Assembly (NCBI GenBank): GCA_051294375.1
Contig: CM119268.1
Span: 5,710,950 to 5,774,949 of the forward strand
Origin: Paraspadella gotoi
Lineage: Eukaryota > Chaetognatha
Reading direction: 5' to 3'
DNA length: 64,000 bases
In this document: positions 1-12,316 of the stretch, piece after piece
Layout of the letters: every line of letters begins with the position of its first letter
Numbering within the stretch: the first letter of the stretch is position 1
Translations under genes and position numbers: made by a program
Notes under the pieces: generated by a model
Told to the model about the DNA's origin: nothing
Databases searched by the model: none
What the model saw: only the letters and a program-made list of their open reading frames with translations

Positions 1-243
1 GCCTTTTATCCTTTTTTCCTTTTTTTTCCTTTTTACTTGTTGTTTTCCCTTAACTTTATTCTAAACATAAACTAACCTGAATGTCATTTGAATGAAATGT
101 TAAAAATTAAACATAGATACATCAATCAATCGATCCATTATTCAATCATTCAATCAATCATTCAAAACAAACAATCAATCAACCTAGCCAATAAATGATG
201 CCATGCGACAACTGTAATCTATATACTATTTATGGTCCCACTT

Positions 244-331
244 CACCGATCAATCAATCAATCAATCAATCAATTAATCAATCATTCAATCAATCAATAA
301 ATCAATCAATCAATCAATCAATCTATCAGTC
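244..331. repeat. (TCAA)n microsatellite
   Basis: Imperfect tetranucleotide repeat TCAA/CAAT of roughly 20 units. A sparser version of the same motif extends upstream to about position 120. Confidence 0.9.
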
Positions 332-496
332 ACTCCCTTCATCGTCCAATCACTCATTTCCTTCTCAATGGAAACAAGTTTTTCCAAATGAATCTACCCA
401 ACGTTAATAACAACGAAGACAACTTACCCTTTGTCCTGTCCTTACCTTGGTTCCATTGAGGCTCCCGAAGATTATAATGATCGCGATGACCGGAAA

Positions 497-588
497 CGAC
501 GGCGGCGGCGGCGGCGGCGGCTGCAGTGGCGGCGGCGGCAGCGGTGGCGGCGGCTGCTGCGGTGGCGGCGGCGGCTGCGGCAGCAATC
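497..588. repeat. (GGC)n trinucleotide tract
   Basis: About 90 bases of GGC interrupted by TGC and AGC. It reads as Ala, Pro or Arg runs in different frames. No splice sites or conserved flanking protein support translation. Confidence 0.85.
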
Positions 589-948
589 AATGAATCTCAC
601 GGACGAAAGAGAGTTTGTCCCACATTTGTTTCGCTTCTCACTTACCCCGTTTTCACATCACCCATCCATTAACGAGCCTGAGAGTTAGACCCTCGACCGG
701 AGGCGACGAGGCTGAAGGCCTGAGCTGGTTGAGGCGCACTTCGTCTGGTGGCTCTGGACTACCCGGCTGGGGCGTTGTTTTTATTCATAGTTATTTAATC
801 TTTATATATATTTATTTTTAAAATAAAATTCACACTTTTAAGTTGATATGTATTATGTATTTATTTGACCTCTTTGCTGTTTGGGGCAAGGGAAATTTGA
901 TGTGAACCGTTTTTGCGTCACTGGATCTCGGTTCTTGATGGTTCATTC

Positions 949-981
<33 letters not shown>

Positions 982-1378
982 NNNNNNNNNNNNNNNNNNN
1001 NNNNNNNNNNNNNNNNNNNNNNNNNNNNNNNNNNNNNNNNNNNNNNNNNNNNNNNNNNNNNNNNNNNNNNNNNNNNNNNNNNNNNNNNNNNNNNNNNNNN
1101 NNNNNNNNNNNNNNNNNNNNNNNNNNNNNNNNNNNNNNNNNNNNNNNNNNNNNNNNNNNNNNNNNNNNNNNNNNNNNNNNNNNNNNNNNNNNNNNNNNNN
1201 NNNNNNNNNNNNNNNNNNNNNNNNNNNNNNNNNNNNNNNNNNNNNNNNNNNNNNNNNNNNNNNNNNNNNNNNNNNNNNNNNNNNNNNNNNNNNNNNNNNN
1301 NNNNNNNNNNNNNNNNNNNNNNNNNNNNNNNNNNNNNNNNNNNNNNNNNNNNNNNNNNNNNNNNNNNNNNNNNNNNNN
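982..1378. other. Assembly gap (397 N)
   Basis: A run of N preceded by (CT)n and followed by CT-rich sequence. The gap probably lies within or beside the microsatellite. Confidence 0.99.
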
Positions 1379-4300
1379 ACTCATCGTCTCTTCTCTCTCT
1401 CCTTTACTCTATAAGATCCACTCCCCAAAGCCTTCCACGCTTCCCCGCCACAGCAAGTGTTCTCGGACACACCTCGCGACGAAAACAACGCAAATAAAGT
1501 GGCAGCCTATCACAAGCCCTCGTATCTGACCCCTGAAAATGCTTGGAGCGGAATCTGGTCTTGTATCGATTAATATCTATGTGCGCCCTCTTCGTTAGCG
1601 CGTCCCATCTCGTCCACCGACCCTAACGTTTAGAGCCTCTTCTCTCTCCTTCTCTCTCTCATCTCCTGCTCTCTCTCCTCTTTCCAGCTCACTCTCCTTT
1701 CTTCATCGCTTCCTCTTCTCTCTTTCTCTCCCATCCTTGCTGTCCTTACCATGCTCCGTCTACCTACTCTCCTCTCATTCCATATATCTCTGCGTGCATC
1801 GTCTATCTTCTTTCTCTCTTGTATGACCGACCCCGCACGCATCCTTTGCCCATCATATCTCGGACTGTCTTTGTCACGATTGACTTCTCCCTCTGGTAGT
1901 ACGAGAGAACGGAGAGATCCTGAGATTCTTCACCCGCGCGGAAAGCTATCGATGATGATTATGGCCTGGACGGACTCAGAATGAAACCGCACGACGTCCT
2001 TCCATGGTTTGAGCGCTGAGCCGACCAGAGCACCCGGCTCCGACGCGACGAAGAGACCTTACTATCGCCGCCCGAGATTTCACTGAACGCGTAGACGATG
2101 AGACGGAGAGCTCTTGGCAGATATTACGCGTACCATGCACCTTAAGGTCTTTCCTTGGAAGGCTCCGACGTGCGGTCTGACAGAACAGAGCAGCGTCGGC
2201 TCAAGGCGATTCGAAGCTGAGAAGCTCCGAGCGTTTCGATTACCACTTTTTATCAACTTTATTATGGGCAACTAATTTTCGTCAGTAATTGTCAGCTATC
2301 CAATATTTATAAAAAAAAAACGTGAAATGGAACCCAGAATCTGAATTTCAATTTACATTCTATGTGCGTAACTGCAGAAGAGTCAGCGAAACTTGTCGCA
2401 TTCCACCGAGTTTGTTTTGACCATCGAAAGTCATCGAACCTTCTAGAGGGACTTGTGAATTGATAAACTTATACGGGATCGGGCGAAAAAAGAAACAAGA
2501 GAGAGAGAAAGAGATAGAATCGATACAAGACCCTGCAAGCTTTCAATCAAGACTCTCTCACTGTCTCGGTTATTCACTCCCAGAGTATCAATAAAGTGGT
2601 AAAATATTTCAAAGATTGTTTCAATTGTTAGAAAAGACCATTGGTCACTTCATATTTTATTTTTGAAAATTAAAAAAACAGAAACCGTAAGGACGACATG
2701 AAAAAATGCACAAGAGCTGTTGCGGACAGACAATGACGGCGACGATGACAACGACGAAAACGATGNNNNNNNNNNNNNNNNNNNNNNNNNTAGGCGCGAT
2801 CGTCATGTTCTACCGAGACTTTGCGTCGTCATCTCCAGCGGCGTTCTTGACCGGCGCCCAGTCGCGTCTCCGTTATCTCCGCCATTTTATACCCGTACTT
2901 CCATACCTGGTCTTCAGATGCGGCAGAATTAGCCAAGTCAGTTAGAATCAAACGAAGCCACTTCTCCGCGAACTTAGTTCAAACACAGTTCTGTCAATAA
3001 GTCTGTCTCTTCAATGGATAATTTTCTGATACAGAACCAGTCTATTTGTTGGGCTTGTTTGATATCAAAATATTTGATGATTGACAGAGGAAAAAAATGC
3101 GAGCTCTTCAGTTGTAACAAGGATCGGAATCTAGCGTACATCTATTTTTACCGAGGGAATTTCTCAGGGGCGTTTATAAAGTTGGTAGTCAGATTCGAAA
3201 AAAAGATCTCCGTTAAAAAAATCTTTCCCTGACTTTTATGTACGACGTAGTCTCCTACTATCCAGAGTACCAAAGTTCTTTTTTCGTAACTATAATAATT
3301 ACCACATATCTATAAAAGTTTTTGTTCCTATTCCGAAAAAATCAAAACAATAATTTAGTACCTGCTACGTAAGAAGCGCCAAACTGGAGTTTACGCCCGC
3401 AGCCCGTTGGCTGCAGTAGTCGTCAGGTCTCTCCCTGGCTTCCTCCAATATTCGTCACCATTTCTTGAAGTCAATTTTGCCCGTGGACCAGTAGTTCCGA
3501 GGTTGCAGCCCACCATCCTATCGATGCCGTTAATTCGCTCGATCATATCGTCGGATCCCTATGCTCCATTTTTGCATTTGATCTACCAAGCTTGAGCCGC
3601 CTTCTCCAGTTTACGGCTCCAAGTCAACTGGAAATTTTAAAAAGTAAATAAATAAAATTAAAAGAAATATGACGTGAAATGAATAACTGAACCACGTGGT
3701 TGAAGATGGGCGCCACGTCTTTCTTCCAAAAGCATCCCATTTTTAATCCCTCGATTTTTATTTTAACAAAACAAAAGAAAAATAATTATGGAAAAATATA
3801 GGCTAAAATCGTAAACAGGTTGGAGAAGCAAAAAGAATAAACAACTGAATAAACTGAATCTTCTAAAAAACCACTGTGTGTATCCCTGAATGACCAGCAA
3901 TGCCTATATACAAAAAACGGGCAATAGAGAGAAAGCTACAATCAAAAAGGACGATTAAAGTCCCAGAGGAACCAGTAAAGGATTGCACTAGCCGAAGGAC
4001 AGACACCATAAATCGCCTGAAACGACGGACGGAGTAGTAACTGATAGATGCGGAAAATAGTTGAATAGAGGGAAGTGACCCGAAGCCGGGAGAAGGTGGT
4101 GCACGTGGCGTCACCCAGGTGATGGAGCACCGGGGGTGGCCCCCGGATGGTAGTACCGGCTCGTAGTTGGATGGTGATTGCGGGTGACTGCCGAGCGTGT
4201 GTTAGGGTTATGTGGTGCTCAACTCGTTGTGATAGGGATGAGTATGGCAGAGTTGGGTTGTGGGACGATATGGGGTGAGAAGTGTGGCTCCAGCACACAA

Positions 4301-5338
4301 AGCCAGACAGGCAAGCTGGTGTGCCCTCTCTGGGTGTGGAGGAAATAATATCGGGTAGAGAAGAGTGAGTGTGATGACGTGAGCTCTTCAGGGATCAATT
4401 GCGAAGCTGGATGTAGAGAGAAGAAGACGGCGGGATTTAAGAGGGGCCGAAGAGGAGGAAGAGGGAAGATGTCAGACGAGGACGGAAGAGACATTCCTTT
4501 TTGCAGTCGATAGCTCGAGGAATTCAAGTCACTCTATGAGTCTTCTTTTCCACTTACGTTCCCGTTGCATATGCGGTTTCTGAATATAAAATGTTTCTTC
4601 TGCCAGATCGCTATTTACCTGTCCTCGCACAAGTAGAAAATACAGACGAAGCTTCAACATATACCTATTATACAATTTCTCTCTCATTTTCACTCTGACT
4701 CTCTCCTCTCTCTCTCTCTCATCTATCTCTCTCTATACTCATACATCCTTACATCATCCTCATCTGCTCCTCTCTTATCACATAGATCAAATGTATATAT
4801 CATCAACATCTCTCCATAACATTTCTGACATATTAGTCTCTTAATATCAATAATTACTCGTTCATATAGCAATAAATGGTTAAAACCTATATGCCCCTGG
4901 ACCTTGACAGTCGGCTTATAAAGTGACCTCTGTTCATGCTAGCCTACTTCATTACGCATCTCATGACTCCGCAACTCTTCGGCAAGCTTTACATCTTCAT
5001 TTGAACTTCTCTCTCACTTAGGTCTCTGCAGTTTTATCTCACTCCCAGGGATCTAATCCTCCGGTTCTCTCACCTATACAATAAAGTGCTTGTCACATCT
5101 AATTTTCGCAGCTGCTCTTTTCAGATTGCCGGCTTTAAGAACTTAACGACCATTTTGGACCACTACTTCCATATGTTTATTTTTGTAAATTCATAACAAC
5201 ACAACGACTCGGAAATAGACACGAGTTCAAAAGAACAGGCTAACGAATAAGGCTGCCTTGACGAAATGCCTTATCATATTTATCATCGGCTCCACTCGAG
5301 CCTCTCCGATTGACAATGCGCACTGGGAACGCAACACC
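1379..5338. other. No gene recognised
   Basis: About 4 kb of unique-looking sequence with a 25-N gap at 2766-2790. Open frames are short and lack recognisable motifs. The piece at 3390-3600 is GC-richer than its surroundings and could be a decayed coding remnant, but no family can be named. Frames on the minus strand at 3860-4530 are Ser/Pro/Phe-rich and look like chance. Confidence 0.5.
2766..2790. other. Assembly gap (25 N)
   Basis: Exactly 25 N following an ACGACGAAAACGATG microsatellite-like run. Confidence 0.99.
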
Positions 5339-5648
5339 CAGCAGACGATTACTGAATGACGACATTACGACGCCGAAGATGACGAGCACTACGACGACGA
5401 ATGATGGCGACGACGACGACGGACGACGAAGACTATGACGACTAAGATGACGACGACGACAATGATGACGACAACGAGTACGACGTCAAAGTGACGTCGA
5501 CGACGAAGAAATGACGACGAAAAGATAATGACACGACAACGAAGGAAGATGACGACGACGACAACTGGGCTTTCTCTTCAAGGTCGATCGAACACTCGGA
5601 AATAATTGTAGTCGGGAAATTGAAACAAGGAGAAGAATCAACGACGAG

Positions 5649-5680
<32 letters not shown>

Positions 5681-5828
5681 CGAGGAATCGACAAAGACGA
5701 TAACGACGACTAAAACGACGACGACATCAAAAACTCTACTTTTATGGCGACGAAGACAAAGACGAATTTAGGCGATAAAATCTACGGGAAAAACGACATT
5801 GAAAAATTTTGGATGATGATGATGATGA
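5339..5828. repeat. Degenerate (GAC/GAT)n tract
   Basis: About 490 bases dominated by GAC and GAT triplets with scattered interruptions, ending in (GAT)n at the edge of a gap (5829-5924). Similar GAY-rich sequence forms an intron of the receptor gene in blocks X1 and X2. Confidence 0.85.
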
Positions 5829-5924
5829 NNNNNNNNNNNNNNNNNNNNNNNNNNNNNNNNNNNNNNNNNNNNNNNNNNNNNNNNNNNNNNNNNNNNNNNN
5901 NNNNNNNNNNNNNNNNNNNNNNNN
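5829..5924. other. Assembly gap (96 N)
   Basis: A run of N bounded on both sides by (GAT)n. Confidence 0.99.
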
Positions 5925-6773
5925 TGATGGTATGATGATAATTATCTGATTAATGGAATGATGCTGAATAGAATGGCATGATAGTGACAGAGAGTGAGAA
6001 AGTAAAGAAAGATCGGCGTGCGTAAGTGGAGAGAGAGAGAGAAGACGAGAGACGAGATGAAGAGGAGATGAGAGAGGAACGAGAGAAGAAGGAGAGGAGA
6101 GAGAGTAGAGCGTAGGCTGAAACGTCTTGGCTTGCTCAGAGTGGCACCCTTGTTATAGGTCTTAGCGTGTTTTGACGAAAAGAAAAAAAAATATGACTAA
6201 TATTTTGATGTAAGCTTGCGTGAAGAAGTTAAGACTTTATATTCGCAGCGTTAGTGTTATGAAGAAAAGCCCTTGGCCGGAATAGTATAGAAAAGAAGGA
6301 GTAGGTAGGACTCACCCTCTCTAAGGTGACAGCATCGAAATGCCGCAAAATTAGATCTAAATAGGATGTCAGAGAACAGACGGCATATTATACCGTAACG
6401 ATGCCCAAGTGTCCGTGTTGCTTTCACGCAGAAACGCAATTCGAGGAAAAACAAACAGAAATAATCAACGAATTTCGATTCAAGTTTCCTCTTTTTATTC
6501 TTTTTTTTCTTTTTATTCTTCGTCTTCGTCTTTATTTTGATAAATCGTTATCATTCTCTTCTGAAAAAAGAAAAACAAAAACTACATAAAAACAAACAAT
6601 ATTAACAACATTAATTGACTAAAGTTGGGAATACATAACTGATGGCTTAAATAAATAAAAAAAAATTGTTCCAAGCTAAATTACTTGGATTAATGTTAAA
6701 TATTAAATACGTCAACTGACAAAACACCAAAAAGTATAGAGCCGAAATGATTTTTTGGAAAAGACCAATAGGC
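5925..6773. other. No gene recognised
   Basis: GA-rich sequence at 5990-6110, then AT-rich sequence. Nothing coding is supported. Confidence 0.5.
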
Positions 6774-6964
6774 TAATCAATTTGTAATCAATTTGTAGGC
6801 AACGGTCACCTTCTTCTTCGTCGTCGTCGCCATCATCTTCGTCGTCTTTGTCTTCTCCGTCGTCATCTTTGTCTTTGTCGTTGCTGTCTTTGTCTTAGTC
6901 GTCGACGTCGTCATCGTCGGCGTCGTCGTCGTTCTTGTCTTGGTCGTTTTTGTCTTTGTTTTTG
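6774..6964. repeat. Copy 1 of a direct duplication next to a gap
   Basis: The segment beginning AATCAATTTGTAGGCAACGG and continuing as CGTC-rich sequence recurs at 7572-7677 on the far side of the 6965-7524 gap. The two differ by small indels and a few substitutions. This may be a real tandem duplication, or the same sequence placed on both sides of the gap. Confidence 0.75.
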
Positions 6965-7524
6965 NNNNNNNNNNNNNNNNNNNNNNNNNNNNNNNNNNNN
7001 NNNNNNNNNNNNNNNNNNNNNNNNNNNNNNNNNNNNNNNNNNNNNNNNNNNNNNNNNNNNNNNNNNNNNNNNNNNNNNNNNNNNNNNNNNNNNNNNNNNN
7101 NNNNNNNNNNNNNNNNNNNNNNNNNNNNNNNNNNNNNNNNNNNNNNNNNNNNNNNNNNNNNNNNNNNNNNNNNNNNNNNNNNNNNNNNNNNNNNNNNNNN
7201 NNNNNNNNNNNNNNNNNNNNNNNNNNNNNNNNNNNNNNNNNNNNNNNNNNNNNNNNNNNNNNNNNNNNNNNNNNNNNNNNNNNNNNNNNNNNNNNNNNNN
7301 NNNNNNNNNNNNNNNNNNNNNNNNNNNNNNNNNNNNNNNNNNNNNNNNNNNNNNNNNNNNNNNNNNNNNNNNNNNNNNNNNNNNNNNNNNNNNNNNNNNN
7401 NNNNNNNNNNNNNNNNNNNNNNNNNNNNNNNNNNNNNNNNNNNNNNNNNNNNNNNNNNNNNNNNNNNNNNNNNNNNNNNNNNNNNNNNNNNNNNNNNNNN
7501 NNNNNNNNNNNNNNNNNNNNNNNN
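6965..7524. other. Assembly gap (560 N)
   Basis: A run of N between the two direct-repeat copies. Confidence 0.99.
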
Positions 7525-7571
7525 CGAGACAGTAACGCCACGTTATTTTTCATTGTGTCATAGGCTTCTCT

Positions 7572-7677
7572 AAATCAATCTGTAGGCAACGGTCACCTTC
7601 TTCGTCGTCGTCGTGGTCGTCTTGGTCTTCTCCGTCGTCATCTTTGTCTTAGTCGTCGACGTCGTCATCGTCATCGT
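7572..7677. repeat. Copy 2 of a direct duplication next to a gap
   Basis: Near-identical to 6774-6905, including the GTAGGCAACGGTCACCTTCT stretch and the following CGTCGTC run. It ends at the gap 7678-7994. Confidence 0.75.
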
Positions 7678-7994
7678 NNNNNNNNNNNNNNNNNNNNNNN
7701 NNNNNNNNNNNNNNNNNNNNNNNNNNNNNNNNNNNNNNNNNNNNNNNNNNNNNNNNNNNNNNNNNNNNNNNNNNNNNNNNNNNNNNNNNNNNNNNNNNNN
7801 NNNNNNNNNNNNNNNNNNNNNNNNNNNNNNNNNNNNNNNNNNNNNNNNNNNNNNNNNNNNNNNNNNNNNNNNNNNNNNNNNNNNNNNNNNNNNNNNNNNN
7901 NNNNNNNNNNNNNNNNNNNNNNNNNNNNNNNNNNNNNNNNNNNNNNNNNNNNNNNNNNNNNNNNNNNNNNNNNNNNNNNNNNNNNNNNNNNNNN
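7678..7994. other. Assembly gap (317 N)
   Basis: A run of N bounded on both sides by (CGT)n. Confidence 0.99.
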
Positions 7995-8040
7995 CGTCGT
8001 CTTCGTCGCTATCATCGTCGTCGTCGCCCCCCAACTCCGA

Positions 8041-8055
8041 CCACAGATGGCGCGC
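8041..8055 (+). promoter_or_regulatory. CTCF-like motif
   Basis: CCACAGATGGCGCGC resembles the bilaterian CTCF core (CCAC-N-AG-(G/A)-(G/T)-GGCGC) and especially the AGATGGCGC form common in invertebrates. It lies in a short non-repetitive island between two gaps. It is a single site without functional evidence. Confidence 0.35.
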
Positions 8056-8134
8056 GTACATTCGGCGAAGATTAATCGCTTTGTTTGTAGGATTAGTCGT
8101 TGAAGAAGAAGTGAGAAGCCAGGGAATAAAAGAG

Positions 8135-8340
8135 NNNNNNNNNNNNNNNNNNNNNNNNNNNNNNNNNNNNNNNNNNNNNNNNNNNNNNNNNNNNNNNNNN
8201 NNNNNNNNNNNNNNNNNNNNNNNNNNNNNNNNNNNNNNNNNNNNNNNNNNNNNNNNNNNNNNNNNNNNNNNNNNNNNNNNNNNNNNNNNNNNNNNNNNNN
8301 NNNNNNNNNNNNNNNNNNNNNNNNNNNNNNNNNNNNNNNN
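8135..8340. other. Assembly gap (206 N)
   Basis: A run of N followed immediately by (GA)n. Confidence 0.99.
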
Positions 8341-8839
8341 AGAGAGAGAGTCATTAAAAGCTTGTGAAGCGTCCCTCCATTTCTCCCTCCATCAAGCAAC
8401 AAATTCGACTGATTACTTCATTCTTTTTTTTTTAATCTGTTTTTAAAAAATATTAACGATACACAATTACACAGTGTAGTACGATTTAAAAACATACTAC
8501 AAAAACGATCATCAATTGTAACTAACTTAACCTAATGGTAGATGATAGAAAACTTCTAATTCAAAAAATTATATAAAGATAAAAACTGTTAAAAATGTTA
8601 TCAAAAGATAAATAAATTCATATTTTTCATTCTAGCTATATAAATGATTTAATAAATATTAATTTTGATAATTACTTCCTATAAAATCCAATTTTGTAAT
8701 CTATTTCATTTCTGACAGCGACGTCGCCTTTTTGCTCCGGCCACTGGGCTTCGGTTGATCTTTTCTATTTTCTTCCAAGTGTGAAAGTGATGCTTCACCC
8801 TGTGAATCTTTATATTCTTTTCCTTCATTGACAAATTGA

Positions 8840-8870
<31 letters not shown>

Positions 8871-10224
8871 GACAGAGAGCAGAATGAGAAGAAAAGATAG
8901 AGGGGAAAATGGAGAAAGGAGATGAGAGGGGGAGCTGGAACGAAGGCAAAGCGCTGTGGCGAAGCGTAGTTCAAGAATGTCAAAGTTTCCACGTAAAGAG
9001 GTTTGAAGAGAAAATTTTTTTTTAAAAATTGATAGTGAGCCGAGTGAGAGAAATGGATGGGATGTGTGGAACCTATTAAGAGTCTGATGGAAGGATGATG
9101 GGTAATAGAAATAGGGTATGAGAGAATAAAAGACGGGGTGATTTGCCGTGTGTTGAGCATGCAATGGAAAGGCGAGGGGGGTGCTGACTGCAACGGTGTG
9201 TATGCCGTGTCGAAAGAAAAAGATGAAAGGAAAGAGTAGAGAGAAATCGGAACGGGATCGGTGTAAAGAGAAAAAAGAAGAGGAGAAGTTGTGTAGAGGG
9301 TTTAAGGAAGAATGAATAAGGGTAATTATTTTTAAGTTTTTTTAAGTAGAGCAATTGGTGAATGAGAAGTGGGAAGAACGAGGTTGGTCGTCTGGTGTTT
9401 GAGGGTTAAGATAGAATCGGAGCCGACAAGTCCGCGAGTGACAGGTTTTGTGAGAATAGAAAGAACGAGAAAGGGAAAAAGAAAAAAAAAAAAAAAAAAA
9501 AAAAAAAAAGAAAGAGGGGAAAAGAAAAAATGGTAGGTGAGAGAAAAAAGGAGAGAGGAAGGAAGAAAGGAAAAGTGGGAGAAAGAGAAGAAAGAAAGGA
9601 GAGAGAAATCAAAAGGCGGGCGAACTAAAGTATTACACTGGTTAAGATTGATTGATGTTCGGACTAATCGCTGTGTGAGGGGGGGGAGAAGAAGGGGGAG
9701 GAAAAAAAAAGGAAAAAAAAAAAAAGAAAAAAAAAAAGAAACGAGGAAAAGAAGAGAAAAAAAAAAAAAAAAAGGTAAAACGAAGAAGGAAAAAGGAAAA
9801 AGGAAAAGGGAAAGAAAAGGAAAAATAAAAAAAAAAAAAAAAGGAAAAAGAAAATAGGAAAAAAGATCCAAGACCAAAATAAGTAAAAAGCTGAACAGGA
9901 CAAGAGAGAAGAGAAGTTCTAAGGGGTGAGAAGAAGAGAAGACGAAGAAGAAGTGAAAAGAGGGAAGAGCGAAAGAGGAGTCAAAGGAAGATCCAACAAG
10001 GAGACGAATGGACCGGAGCCTCGGGTCAGGACCCGACAATGCGACCTACAGCAGAGACTTAACGAACAAAGCTAAGATTCGACTGAGAGGAGAAAATCCC
10101 TTCAAAACGCCCCTGGACATCACTCGGATCGTACCAAGTAAATGGAGGGTAGGAAGAGGAGGAAAGAGACGTAGTCGCACATGCAAGAAGAAGAAGGAAG
10201 AAAAAATAAGCATGGCAAGAGCAA
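8341..10224. other. AT-rich then polypurine sequence, no gene
   Basis: 8400-8700 is AT-rich. 8843-8870 is (CT)n. From about 9200 to 9980 the plus strand is almost entirely purine with long A runs (9480-9508, 9715-9775, 9826-9842). The minus-strand frames here are Phe/Leu/Ser-rich products of this composition. Confidence 0.6.
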
Positions 10225-12204
10225 GGTGGAGGGAGGGAGGAAGAGAAACAGGCTGACCCGTGCTGCGCGTAAAAGGCGGCTATCGGATCTCTTCTCTGGT
10301 GGGTGGTTTATACTAACTGAACGGATACCATACCTTCAATTTAATAAAGAGGCGAGGATTTTGAAGTCGAAGAAGTATATGTGGTGTCACTTTGCTGAGC
10401 TTGAAATTATCGAGCCGCGGGCTTGGGACCTTAGCGCTACAGCTTACGAAGGAGCCAGCCTATTGCCTTTAAGAAAGGAAAGAATACGATATCATTCTGC
10501 AAGTTGTGAAAAAAAATCTACCGGTTATGTGATGATTGTCATACTGGAAGGAATGCTTGCAATGAAAAAATTGCAAAGAAAGGGCCGTACGGGATGATGG
10601 ATGCGCGCTTTAGTTAAACCACATATAGCCTGTTTTAAGAAGTCTAGGAGACAAGATGCTATATTTAGTGTAAGACTAAACCAGACGTGTCGGTGTTATA
10701 AGTAGAACGAAATAAATGCAAGTGCAATTTAAGGTAATATTGTAATAATAATAAATGTAATAAATATGACAGGTTTCTCGCTCCTCACCTCGCTATGACT
10801 GCGGGAGAGGCATGAAAGACATTGCGACCACGTGGTGCCAACGACGAGAGCATGATCCAGACAGTTTTGGCTTTCATGGTCAGTATAAAAAACACTCGGG
10901 TTATCGAGTGATCGGAACCGTTGAGATAAAAGAGTTAAGAGAAAGTTTTGTTTCAAACTCAAATTAGGTCGAGTGGAGAAAAAAGAAAAGGAGAGAATGA
11001 GAAAGAAGAGGAAGAGAGAGAGAGGAAGAGAGATAGGATGAGAGAGATGATGAGAGAGAGAAAGAAGAGGAAGAGAGAGAGAGAGAGGAAAGGAGGCCGC
11101 GATGATTGTAAAAAAAAAGACGAATGATCCAGTCGAGATTGAAAGTTTACAGGGGTCTTGATATGATCATGCATCATTCACTCATCTATTCCTTAATCTC
11201 AGGAAAGTAGAAAGGATAATATTTAATTCTCTTTTGCCTCGCGAAGGGACTAACGAATTAGTATAGTCGTTGGTATCTGTAGTTCTGTGTTTGACGTTAT
11301 TTGAACCGTTCACAATTCGCTTTCATTTCTGTTCTGAACGTTAAAATTTTAGCGAAGTTTATTTACGGTCTGATTTACGATGTATATCCTGACTTTTTTA
11401 CTTCAAAATCTTTTCACACTCCGCCCGCCGCTCCGCTGCCGCCTCCGCGCCTCCGCCCCGCGAATCGTCCCCTTCTGGCAAAAGAGAATTGAGTCATAAA
11501 TCAACTCCTTTTTCTTTTTCTTCTCTTCTCTTATTTTCTCTTTTCTTTTCTTCTCCTTCTCTCTTTTCTTTTCTTCTTCCAAAACTTTCTAACTCATGTC
11601 TCTTTCAGGCCGAACCCAGTTTCCCGGGCTGGAGAGAAAAGGAGGAAGAGGAAGAAGAAGAAGAAGGAGGAGGAGGAGGAGGAAGAGATTAATTAATCTC
11701 TGAGATTATTGATCTTTTTCTTCTCTTGATGTCAACGATAGTTTACGAAAAAATGTCATCTTAATTTTTTTTTTTTTTTTATAAAATTGGTACAACCAAT
11801 ATGAAAATTAAAGTTTACAGTTTAAGGTTTACAAGCGGAATTTAAAAAGTATTCGTTTCATTCGCTTAATCATTTCATTCAAAGAGGATGTCAAATACTA
11901 AGCAAGAATTTTAAAATTTTATTAAACCATTAGATATATAATTATAAAAAAAACTTATAATTCCAATTTTTTTTTTTAAAATTCATTCAATTTCAACTAT
12001 ACAAATAATTTTTAATAACCGTGATGCTTTTTTTTTCTTCTTTTATTCACAGATATTATCTTCTTTTTCACTGCAAACTTCGTATTTTGCGTTCTCGTCT
12101 GTTTCTCACTCAAAATATTTTCTTGATTTCCCTTAGACGGGTGATTTACTAACTTTTATGTAACGAAAGAAGTAAAGAGGCTATGCGCATTGACATCTCT
12201 CTCT

Positions 12205-12285
<81 letters not shown>

Positions 12286-12291
12286 CCATCA
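10225..12291. repeat. Left arm of inverted repeat 1
   Basis: This arm is the reverse complement, with many small indels, of about 13,990-15,895. Matching landmarks are the Pro-codon-rich GC block (11,405-11,460 against 14,830-14,900), the segment at 10,770-10,970 against 15,335-15,545, and the outer end near 10,320 against 15,800. It finishes in (CT)n against a 25-N gap. Homology fades beyond 10,225. See the inverted repeat findings for the likely artefactual origin. Confidence 0.85.
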
Positions 12292-12316
12292 NNNNNNNNN
12301 NNNNNNNNNNNNNNNN
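12292..12316. other. Assembly gap (25 N) inside (CT)n
   Basis: A 25-N join flanked by (CT)n on both sides. It separates the left arm of inverted repeat 1 from block X1. Confidence 0.99.

Larger units (their letters stand above)
1..981. other. Non-coding repeat-rich stretch
   Basis: No gene is recognised. It holds a (TCAA)n microsatellite, a (GGC)n tract, an AT-rich piece around 780-870 and the beginning of a (CT)n run that leads into a gap of N. The open frames crossing it are products of the repeats: Asn-Gln-Ser, Arg or Pro runs. Confidence 0.6.

Noticed and set aside
881-1497. Long open frames through the first gap
   Set aside because: They are open only because N codons are not stops; the readable ends are (CT)n translations.
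3390-3600. Possible retroelement or enzyme remnant
   Set aside because: Short, GC-richer and suggestive in two frames, but no family motif could be named.
9332-10039. 235-codon Phe/Leu/Ser-rich frame, membrane-protein-like
   Set aside because: Produced by a polypurine tract on the opposite strand; no start context, motif or homology pattern.
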